From Pigoraptor vietnamica (taxonomy: Eukaryota > Opisthokonta > Filasterea), in contig CALSCQ010000816.1 in assembly GCA_943704525.1 (NCBI GenBank), positions 1 through 18,292 on the forward strand: a stretch of DNA of 18,292 nucleotides. The letters are read 5' to 3'. This document shows, in pieces, positions 1-9,080 of the stretch. Made by a program: the position numbers and the translations under genes. Position 1 is the first letter of the stretch, and each line of letters begins with the position of its first letter. The notes beneath the pieces were generated by a model, which was given only the letters and a program-made list of their open reading frames with translations, ran no database searches and was not told the DNA's origin.

Positions 1-23
1 CCCCCCCCCCCCCCCCCCCCCCC
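1..23. repeat. 23-base C homopolymer at the window edge
   Basis: The first 23 bases are all C, i.e. poly-G on the other strand. The run sits exactly at the edge and directly abuts coding sequence of the minus-strand gene. A poly-G tail from two-colour sequencing chemistry, or assembly padding at a contig end, explains it better than a biological repeat. It does not resemble a usual telomere unit. Confidence 0.6.
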
Positions 24-892
24 AAAGGCGCACCTTTTCGTACGGCGAGCGCAGGCACCAGTAGAGTGCGAACCCCGTCAGGCACGCGAGACACCCCTCC
101 ACATAGCCGCAGCAGCCCACGTGTTCGATCGCGTCAAAGATCTCGTTGAGCGCCTGCACGGTGCGCTGGACAGACGCGGACGAGAGGGACGTGCCCATGA
201 CCAGCTGCGTCTGCGGAGAGTCGTCAAAGCGCACCGCCATGCCGTGCGTGTAGTCGCGCTGAATGAGAATCTTGCGCCGGGTGCCCTGCGGCGCCTGCTC
301 CAAAGCGCAGATGCCGGTGAGTCGAGCAATCGGCGTCAGGCACTGGAGGAGTGAGGGGCATTGGCTCGCAGTAGGTGCGAGTGAAGTGGACGGCGATTGT
401 GCGCGGATGTGTTTGAGAGAGCATGTGTTTGCGAGAGCATGTGAGGGCGGATGCGCAGGCAATATTAGGTGGCGTTGAGTAAGCAAGAAGGCGCAGTCCT
501 GTCGAACTCGGGTAGCGACACTGCCAGCGCACATGACCCTGCGCGTTACTCACAGACATCCTTACCCACGAAAACATCACCACACCCACACACACCTGCG
601 ACACGACCACCGCCGCGACTGGCGCAGAGGGTCCCGGAGCAAGCGCGGCAAACTGGTTCGAGTCTGTCGCCGGCAGTGTCCCGTTGAGGGATGCCCCCGC
701 ACCAGTGCCGCGAGGGGTGACGGAAGAGGGTTCGTGCTGCCCGAGGGAAGGCGACGCGGAGAGTGACTGCATGTGCGCGATTAAGAGCGCCCCGCAGTGC
801 TCGCAGTGGTGTGCCGACGGGGCATTGTCGCGAGAACACACCGCGCACACCTGGAAGTTGCGAGTGAGGGCCCGTGAGGAACATGCCACCAT
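24..892 (-). CDS. Golgin A7/Erf4-family protein with RanBP2-like zinc finger (3' partial)
   Basis: Golgin A7 (GCP16)/Erf4 proteins are accessory subunits of DHHC palmitoyltransferases at Golgi or ER membranes. Exon B (342 down to about 34) encodes IQRDYTHGMAVRF, a helical stretch, then YVEGCLACLTGFALYWC and YEK, closely matching the GCP16 core. Exon A (892-596) carries C-x2-C-x3-N-x6-C-x2-C (CAVCSRDN...CEHCG), the RanBP2-type zinc finger signature without its usual Trp. The join uses donor CAG/GTGTGT after 596 and a pyrimidine-rich acceptor before 342 (intron 343-595, phase 0). A second donor, GTAAGG, lies slightly downstream at about 570 and is also in frame. The start at 892 is the nearest in-frame ATG before the finger, but an acceptor at 851/850 could instead join an unseen 5' exon. 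At the left edge, coding may end at 34 before a GTGCGC donor or run to 24. The 3' part is missing. The Erf4 assignment is strong; the 5' end is weak. Confidence 0.72.
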
Positions 893-1321
893 TGACCATA
901 ACAAGCGTCGTCCCATGCACATTGGTGACAGGGACTCGTACGTTACACACAGAGAGACACACGCGCACACGGACGCACACACACACAAGACGTACGATCA
1001 ACACTGCCCGCACAAACGCGCAAGTGCAGACGACCACGCACACGGAGCCACACATGAACGCAACCACTGACAACGCAGAACACGCACCCGCGGGGCATCC
1101 TCTGTGTCCATTTTCCCGCGCTTTTGCGCGCACGCTCAGCTCGTGGACTCTATTCTGTTTTTTGCTTTCGCGTGTGCGCCAGAGCCTTCGGCTTCAGTGA
1201 AAAATGGGTCCCGGCCTCGGGCTCAATGTGATGACGCTTATGTGACGTCTGATGGACCAAACCCCCCCCCCCCAAAAAAAAAACTGAACAATAATCCGGT
1301 CATTGCTCACACTTCGCCACC

Positions 1322-1516
<195 letters not shown>

Positions 1517-1759
1517 CCTGTGTGCGTCTGTCATACTGCACGTGCCATCTGAATCTCGCTAACGGCAAATTGAGCTTTTGTGTGTCCCTTGTTCGCGTCG
1601 ATGCTCGTCGGTATCGATAGATGGGGAACGACACCTTTTGGGTTCGACAGAATGCCGGACGCCATCTATGCACGAATACGGCGGGAGTGTCGAGCTTTGA
1701 GGGACGCTGGCGATGGGTGTTTTGTGTTGTCTTACGCGTCATTCCAAGTGCTCTTGTCT

Positions 1760-1892
1760 TGTGTGTGCGTGCGTGTGTGTGTGTGTGTGTCTGTGTGCGT
1801 GTATGTGTGTGTGTGTGTGTGTGTGTTTGTGTGTGTGTGGGTGTGTGTGTATGACATTTTGAGTGCGTGCGTGTGTGTGTGTGTGTGTGTGT
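1760..1892. repeat. Interrupted (TG)n microsatellite
   Basis: TG-dominated tract with scattered CG, TA and TT variants and one non-repeat break at about 1850-1866. Open frames through it translate to Val-Cys or His-Thr runs and are not genes. Confidence 0.93.
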
Positions 1893-1960
1893 TGGTATGA
1901 CGGTGTGTGTCTGTGTATTGTTTGTGTGTATGTGACCGGCTGTGTATTTTGCGTGTGCCG

Positions 1961-2072
1961 GGGTGTGTGTGTGTGTGTGTGTGCGTGACTGTGTGTATAT
2001 ATGTGTTTGTGTGGTGTGTGTGTGTTTGTGTGTACGTGTGTGTGTGCATGTGTGTGTGTGTGTGTGTGTGTT
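1961..2072. repeat. Interrupted (TG)n microsatellite
   Basis: Third TG block in the same intergenic region, with variant steps (GTATATATG, TTTG, CATG). It ends sharply where the AT-richer intergenic DNA begins. Confidence 0.92.
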
Positions 2073-3138
2073 GTTCGTGCACAATGTACTTTTTAGGCTA
2101 CATTTTCCCGCGATATGGTCATATTAACTATTGGCTTGCAGAACTGTCGAATATGAGATGGCACCGAGTACGGGGTGCGAGACCGCAGTCCTTACGATAG
2201 TGCTTTTGAGGCTCTTGGGTCTGGTGAAGACGCCAGCCCTGTCGTCGCCGTCAGGGCGCGTAAATTCACAGTGCTGAACACTGGCCGTGAGTTGGCCACT
2301 CGCGCTTTTTATTTTCTGTGTTTGTGGCCACTCTGACTCTGAGCAAGTCATTGAGCTCGAGCTTGCAATGATGTTCAGTTCATAATTATGCGGCCGTGCA
2401 TACTCTGCCTTACAAGATGTTCGGCTCCGTCGCTAAATAACACGGGGGCTAAGGAACCCCCCATAAATTAGGTGAATGAATAAATTTTTTAGTCGGTGCT
2501 GTCATGCACAAATTAATTATTTGAATGGTACTCACTCACTCATGTTCTGGCACGAATAACAGGTTGCTCTGGCCGATATCTGTCGGTCGTCATACGGAAT
2601 GTGCAGGTGCCCGCCGCCGTTGGAGGGCACACACTTTCCGTCGACTGACAACGCGGAACTCAGTTTTTTATTTTTTTTATCTTACAATGCAGTCAGTGGT
2701 CGCATGAGCCATTCAGAGGGCTGCACTCTCACGCGCCGCCGGCTCGAGGTCCATTTGCCGATTTCCAAAGTCGCACAGTACGGGTCACATTTCGCGAGCA
2801 CACTGCAGCAGACTTCTGACCATTCATCATCTTCTCCTTTGTGGGCTCTGTAAGTCCAGTTCATCGAATAGAGACAGGCAATGTGGCGGCCGCCGCGCGC
2901 ATCAGCCCTTGGCGTCGCGTGAACCGGTACAATTCAGTTTTATGAAATTTAGGGAATAACTATTCACAAGGTCAGGATGAGGAACAGACAAACGCCGCAA
3001 ACGCAAACGCTAGTGAGCGCGACAGAAGCCCGCTGAGAGGCCGACAGTGACGACTGAAACACGTCACATGCGCGCGCGTGCCGCACACTGTGCCTGTCGC
3101 TGACTGGGCGCGCTGCGCTGAGTGTCGCGCGGAGGCAG

Positions 3139-4381
3139 TCAGAGGTTCGCCTCAATGTCCTTCTCAATCGAGTCGGGCTTTGTTGTGGGTGCGTAGCGCG
3201 CGAGGGGCTGGCCATCGCGGCCCACAAGGAACTGCGCGGCGAAAAAAGTGGGAAACAATCGTCGTGAGGATCGGACTGCGTGGTTGTATGCAATACCACG
3301 TGACGAAAAGCAATTGGATGCATTGAGCAGACACAGACACAAAAGTGCGCACCACAGCCACTGCGCGATATTTAATCCACAAAACACGACACAACACTCA
3401 ATACGATGGCCGCTTCACAGGGCCATGACAGCACACGACAGTGAGACGCTGGCGCACACAAGCACGCACGCACAGAGGAGCAGCTGAAAAGTCCACGCAC
3501 GCAACACACGCCGATACGCGCGCACAGAGGACACAAACACACAAATGCCCGACAACAAGCGCAGTTCGGCGTACCTTGGTGAAATTCCACTTGATGCCGT
3601 CGCCAAACCAACCGCCGCCGTTCTTGTGGTTCTTCAGAAAGTGGAACACGGGGTGCTCACCCGAGCCATTCACATCGACCTGTGCCCAGACGCCCAGTCA
3701 GCACGACGCGCAGGCGAACAAGCACACTAGTCAACAGCACCGCTCTGTAATGGCATCGAATCTCTTCTCTCAGATTAGGTACGCACCGGACATCCAACAC
3801 ATAGCACATAGCTTTGCACAGTTTCTTCTCTTGCGCACGTACCTTCGAGAGGACGGGGAAGGAGACCTTGAAGCGCTCGCAGACAAAGTGCTGGATGGCG
3901 TCGTCGTCGCCTGGCTCCTGCCCACCGAACTGGTTGCAGGGGAACCCAATGACGACGAAACCGCGGTCCTTGTACTTCTGGAAGAGGCCCTCGAGCCCAG
4001 TGTACTGCGCGGGACGGTGCGAGGGTGGTGAGGTCGGAGGTAGAGAAAGCAATGTGGCACCATCACTCACATATAACGAAAGTTCATGCGAGTGTACTGC
4101 GCGAAGAAAGGCCCGTGGCACTATTACTCATCACACAGCGACAATAGTGACAACAGTGACATCAAGCTGCGCGAGACGTGGCACTATCACACATACATAT
4201 AATGAAAGATGATCGCAAGCGAGCACAAGCGCCGCTTTGGCCCCATTCGGCGCACCTGCGGAGTGAACCCGCACTGCGACGCCGTGTTGACGACGAGCAC
4301 GAGCTTCCCCTTGTGCTGCGACAGCGCGTAGTCGTTGCCCTTGGCGTCCTTCACTACAAAGTCAAACAGGCTCTGCGCCAT
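3139..4381 (-). CDS. Glutathione peroxidase, Cys-type (thioredoxin-dependent class)
   Basis: Reduces hydrogen peroxide or lipid hydroperoxides. Four exons on the minus strand: 4381-4256, 4004-3843, 3679-3575 and 3231-3139, all joined in phase 0, giving 161 aa, the usual size for compact non-animal enzymes. Peroxidatic Cys37 lies in [11 protein letters not shown]. Gln71 (FGGQEPG) and Trp127-Asn128 (KWNFTKF) complete the catalytic tetrad. Cys84 in [12 protein letters not shown] sits where plant and yeast enzymes carry the resolving Cys, so thioredoxin is the likely reductant (inferred). There is no selenocysteine codon. Start 4381 has a purine at -3 and G at +4. A 12-residue upstream extension from ATG 4417 is possible, but it looks too short and weak to claim as a targeting signal. 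The enzyme is probably cytosolic. It is transcribed divergently from the phosphatase gene. Confidence 0.96.
4005..4255 (-). repeat. Three degenerate ~62-bp direct repeats inside peroxidase intron 1
   Basis: On the plus strand GTGGCACYATYA recurs at 4054, 4115 and 4178 (steps of 61 and 63). The first and third copies also share ACATATAAYGAAAG. The sequence TGTACTGCGCG at 4001, which spans the real exon-2 acceptor, recurs at 4093, and a shorter relative lies near 4165. The repeat unit therefore includes a copy of the splice acceptor. Confidence 0.75.
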
Positions 4382-4920
4382 TCTTCTCGCGGCTGCCACG
4401 GCGGAGGGGCGGCACATGCGTTGGAATAGGAGTGTATGTTGCAGCGATCGTTACGCGTCCGCTTGTCTTATAAGTGCTCGTACAAGAGGCTGCGTGTGTG
4501 TGTGTGTGTGTGTGTGTGCTGTGTGTGGGTGTGCGTGCGTGTGTTGCGTGACGTGAGGTGGTCAAGTCGCCCGTTGTTTTGATTGGGCTGTGGTGCGGAA
4601 CAAAATGCATCACGTGCGTATATGAAGATAAGGTGGGAGTTACAAGGGACATCAAATTAATGAAGTAAAACTCCCACCCTGCGTTATACGCATTGTGTCA
4701 TCCATCACGTGATCTGGAGTAACGAGTAACCAGGGCAACCCACTTTGTCCATTGGACAGCGTGCCATCACTCGCATACCTCCCGCAAGCCGTGCGTGCTG
4801 TGCGTGTGTGAGTCATCGCTGTCAAAAGCGCCCGTTGTTCGCATCCAACGGCGCCCGTGCAATAACGATAGGCTTCTGAAGTCGCTTGTCGGTGACGCCG
4901 GCGTGCGTGCGTTCGCAAGC
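4382..4920. promoter_or_regulatory. Divergent promoter region between peroxidase and phosphatase genes
   Basis: About 540 bp separates the two divergent start codons. It holds a short TG microsatellite (about 4493-4520), a 10-bp palindrome ATCACGTGAT at 4704-4713 (a CACGTG E-box core), another CACGTG at about 4609, and TGTCCA-T-TGGACA at 4746-4758, which contains a CCAAT box on the minus strand. No TATA box is evident for either gene. The regulatory role is inferred from position only. An in-frame ATG at 4795 would add 42 residues to the phosphatase. Confidence 0.4.
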
Positions 4921-7900
4921 ATGGCGGGCATCTTTGAGCACGGGTGCGAGCCGGCCACTTCGCGCCTTGCGTCATACGAGATTGAGTTCCACACAACCGC
5001 CGATTCGCAGCAGGCGGGATGCACCGTCCCGACGCTGTGCGTGGCGCTTGTCAGGCGCGACGGGACGAAGACGGAGCGGCAGCCGATTAACAACGAGTAC
5101 CAGTATGGCGCCCATAAGGAGAACCTGCGGCGCGGGAACGTCGACCGGTACATCTTCCAAACGGACGACATTGCGCAAGACGACCTGGAGGGCATTGAGA
5201 TCAGCATGCCCGAGGGAGAGAAGGGGACGATGCGCGACTGGCACCTGGACCACGTGAGGTGCGCTTCGACGGCCTTTGTTTGCGCCTGTCGCTGTGCGTC
5301 TGTGGTGCTGTGCGCATGTCATCTATGCTGTTGTGCGTTTTTGTGATGTCGAGCAGCGAAGAAGTGTGACGGAGGGCCGCTTGGTCGTACATGAGGGCAA
5401 AGATCGCGGCATGCCCGTCGTCATATGTCGCAGGACATTGATTGCGCGCTTGGCTGTTGGTTTCGCACACGCTGAGAGAAGACGTCTGCCTGACGCTCCG
5501 CAGGCTCGTGAACTTTCGCCACCACAACCGCTCGTGGAGAGCCACGCGACACGACTGGATGCGGGACAACGGCGGCACGTGCGTGCGTCTGAACGTGGAC
5601 GCCGGCAATCCCTTTGCCTACGAGGACCCGCTTCCAGAGGGCACGCTGTTGGGCCCGTGCGTCTCTGTTGTGGGGATGGCGCGCGACAAGTGGTGCGTGG
5701 ATGCAGTCGTGTGCGGTTGACTGAGGCTCCATGCGCTGCCGTACATGTGTTTGGCATCAGATCCAACTCCGTCTCACGTGAACCCTACCGAACCCCCTCC
5801 CACCAACCACCCTCAGGCACTATTCGATCATGTTCGTGTACGAGGCCGACGCGCCCTTCGCAAGCGGCCCCGTCATCTTTGATGGCGTGTCCTATTCCCC
5901 GGACCGCACCATCGAACTGCTCGGACGGCGCGTTGTTTACTACACGGTTGAGGCGCAGCTGAAGAGCTCGGGCACGTACGTCTCGTACAAGACTCCCGAC
6001 GGTCGCGCGTTTGAGATCCACACGCCTGCGGTGGACGCGTGTCCCGCCATGACGTACGCCTCGTGCAACGGCGTTTCTGCGGCCTCGCGCCTGCCGCGGC
6101 TGTACTGGGACCTCCCCACGCAGCACTCGCTGTGGAAGTACCTCTCGGCGCAGTGCAAGGAGGACAACACGGACGTGCTCCTCATGGGCGGTGGGCGTGA
6201 TGTCGAGGCCCGTGACGTGCACTATTCCTGCTCATTCAGCATGCACGCCACCGCGCCGCACATGCCTCATCCTGTCCCCATTCTCCGCTGTGGCGCAGGC
6301 GACCAGGTGTACACGGACCCGCTGTGGGGACTGAGTCTGCTGCGGCCCTGGGTGGCGCTGTCGAACGAAGAGGACAAGAAGGAGGCGGAGCAGAAGCGGA
6401 CGGCGCCCTTCACGACCGCAATGCGCGACCAGCTCGCCCTCTTCCTCTTTGATCTCCACTGCCGGCGGTGGTCCTACCCTGCGATGCGCGCGGCGTTTGC
6501 GTCTCTGCCGGTGCTGTGCATGTGGGACGACCACGACATATTCGACGGGTGGGGCTCGTACCCCGCCGCGATGCAGGCGTCGCCCGTGTTCCAGGGCATT
6601 TTCGGTGCGTGCGGCTGCAGTTGGCCAACCATGGCGCGCGCAGACCCCCAATTGCCCCCATCTCTCAACCTGTACAGTCTGCGTGTCACTGTCCGTCTGT
6701 GGCCGCTATCCATTTTGATTCTCACCCAACCGTTTCAAACAGGCGTGGCACGCGATTTCTTCGAGTATTTTCAGCTGAAGATTCCGCCGGGCACTCGAGC
6801 GCGGGAGATCTTTGTGCAACACCACAAAGTACAGAAGCAGCTTCCACGCCCCGGCGACTTTCTCACGTGAGTGTCAGTTGTACGAAACTTCAAGTCTGCG
6901 ATCAGTGTCCCCTTATGCCCATGTGCATATTGGTGTTACGACGTGAGATTGTGCGTTCTGCTCACTCAAGTTTCTGCAGGTACGGCGACAAGCGCACGTC
7001 CGGCAGCTCGATGGAGACAAGGGGTACGGTGCTCCGCGACAACTACACGTGCATATTCCGCTGTGGGCGCGTGGCCATTGTGAATCTGGACCTGCGCGGA
7101 GAGCGTGCCCTGAGTCACGTGATGACGATGGACTCGTGGGATGCGACGTGGCGGTCGCTTGAGGCCGCGGGGCCGTGGGACGGCGTAGAGCACGTGATGG
7201 TCATGTCCAGCGTGCCCGTGCTGTGGGCGCGCTTCTCGGCGATGGAAAAGATGCTCGAGGTGCGTGTGGACCTCTTTGATGACCGTGTGCCGCCACTCCC
7301 GCACCGCGACACGCTCTGCCACATCCGCTCTGCACCCATTTTCCCACACTTGTTGGACGTATCGCTAGACGTATCGCTGTTGTGTTTTCGGAGCCCCTTG
7401 TTTTGTTCGTGCGTTACATTCGAGCCCCGCAATAACGCTCGTTTTCGCCTTCAGCTCGCACGCGTATATGGTGTCGGTCGTCACAACCTTGAGGACGATC
7501 TCCGCGACCACTGGACGTCCGAAGGCAACAGCATCGAGCGGCAGCTTATGATTGAGAAATTTTTGGGGGTGCGTAGGGGCCCCTGTGCGTTGGACACTGC
7601 GCTCGTCTCTGAATGTTTGAAAGTCTCCGCGCAAGGGCGTGCCTGTGCGTGTGACTGCACACCTCTCATGGGTCGCTATGAAAGCGTCTCACGCCACGCT
7701 TGGCCCCTTCCTCCGACAGCTTGCAACACGGCTGGGCTGCCGCGTGACGTTCCTGTCGGGCGATGTGCACGTGGGCGGCCGTGGCGTCATTTATCGCAAG
7801 TCCTCCAAGAACCACACCCTTGTGAACCAGTTTGTGTCGTCTGGGATCTGCGCCCTCGGGTATGTCCCCCCGGCCGTGTGACCTGACACCGTTCGATCAC

Positions 7901-8414
7901 ACGCGACACACATCACTTCTTTGTATCCCTGCGGTTTATGCGCTCACACGTTCTCGTTTCTGTGGCGCAGTCCTCCCGAGCTCCTCAACCGCATCGCGGA
8001 GCAGGAGTGGAAGGAGCGCGGCGTCTACAACAAGATGCTGGGCTTCGAGGAGAAGGAGCGCAAGTACTCGCGCTACCTCTACGCCCGCAACTATCTCACA
8101 CTCACGCCGTCGGTGGCGGCGGGTCATGTGCGTAGGAGTGGCAGAGGTTGTTCAGTCGTTACTTGTGTATTGCCGGCCAACTGACTGTGCGCGTGTCTGT
8201 TACACAGGGACCCGCCGTGACTTACGAAGCGCGATGGTACGTCGAGGGTGAGACAGACCGGCCGTATACGAAGCGCATCCTTCCGCCGGGCTCGTGGGCG
8301 TCGAGTGCGAGCGAGTTTATGCAGGCGGAGGAGTACTCTGATGCTGGTTGGATCCAGCGCTGCTGCTTTGCGTGCATGGGCGGGGACAACAAGGTCACCC
8401 CGAGCGACGGATGA
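4921..8414 (+). CDS. PLAT-domain PhoD-like metallophosphatase
   Basis: Ten exons: 4921-5258, 5504-5656, 5817-6190, 6299-6604, 6743-6866, 6980-7259, 7455-7568, 7720-7859, 7971-8127 and 8208-8414; 730 aa. Residues about 19-132 match a PLAT/LH2 beta-sandwich (RRGNVDRY, then DWHLDHVRLVN), a fold that usually contacts lipid or protein. The rest matches the eukaryotic PhoD-like phosphatase family: SCNGVS (246-251), GGDQVYTD (288-295), WDDHDIFDGWGSYP (364-377), DLRDHWTS and SGDVHVGG (576-583). The Asp, Asn and His residues of these motifs are the expected metal ligands, so an active phosphomonoesterase or phosphodiesterase is likely; the substrate is unknown. There is no signal peptide or obvious membrane segment. 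The start at 4921 has A at -3 and G at +4. Introns 3, 4 and 6 (108, 138 and 195 bp) are multiples of three and stop-free; homology supports removing them. Confidence 0.9.
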
Positions 8415-9080
8415 GGCAGAGCGTGCAGTTTTGTCCCAGTCGATTGCGTGCGCGTGCGGCCCTCCAACTCGTAAACTATGCCACTGTATTGCCTTGTCAT
8501 TGAATTTCGGGTCATAGGGCGATAACTTAGGCGTGCCACCGTTTCAATGCATGCACTCCCTTCCTCCCATTAAGCCGTTCCGTTCCATACTTCCTCCTGT
8601 ATGCTGGCGTAGGAACCCTAGGGGTGGGAGCAGGCCGTGCGGCCCCTGCTAATAGGCCACTCTGAGCTAATGGCAGTGCGAGTTTTCGCTGAGAACAATA
8701 GTATGGCGGTTACCCGATCGACGCTATGTAACAGTAATTTGCGTGGTAAACGCGATCTCATAATGACACTATGGAAATGTAATGTTCATGTAATAATATC
8801 TGAGAAGTTTATTCTGTATCGTCGCCCTTATGATTCTTATTTAGTAGAAATATATTATGGCGTGTCCGGTCTTGAGGGCGTTCCAGTGTGAGAGGCAGTG
8901 GCACTCCCATGGCCGCACACTGTAAGCCACTAACGCACAGCGCACACGGCACGCACGCACACGCGGCTGTGAGCTGAAATTGCTCTGCGTGAAGCAGCCC
9001 ATCGACTTCTCTGCCCTCCACGTCAAACTGCGGCTCCTGCTCAGTGCGGCAGACTGCGCGGCCACTGGCGGACAGAGAAA
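8415..9080. other. Intergenic region, AT-rich, no gene seen
   Basis: Holds the 3' UTR of the phosphatase gene and the promoter of the transporter gene. The middle (about 8690-8870) is strikingly AT-rich for this window and includes TGTAA-type steps and a TATATTA stretch near 8850. I see no coding frame with family resemblance and no RNA gene. Confidence 0.5.

Noticed and set aside
653-668. GGTTCGAGTCT, resembling a tRNA B box
   Set aside because: It lies inside the zinc-finger exon of the minus-strand gene, with no A box or cloverleaf around it.
2440-2465. Small hairpin GGGGG...CCCCC in the AT-rich intergenic region
   Set aside because: Five-base stem only, no T run or conserved context; likely chance.
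6468-7886. A 472-codon plus-strand frame in the phosphatase gene
   Set aside because: A mosaic: it follows the true frame only from about 6980 to 7568, reads through one stop-free intron, then runs in the wrong frame past the 151-bp intron. Phosphatase motifs show the spliced model is right.
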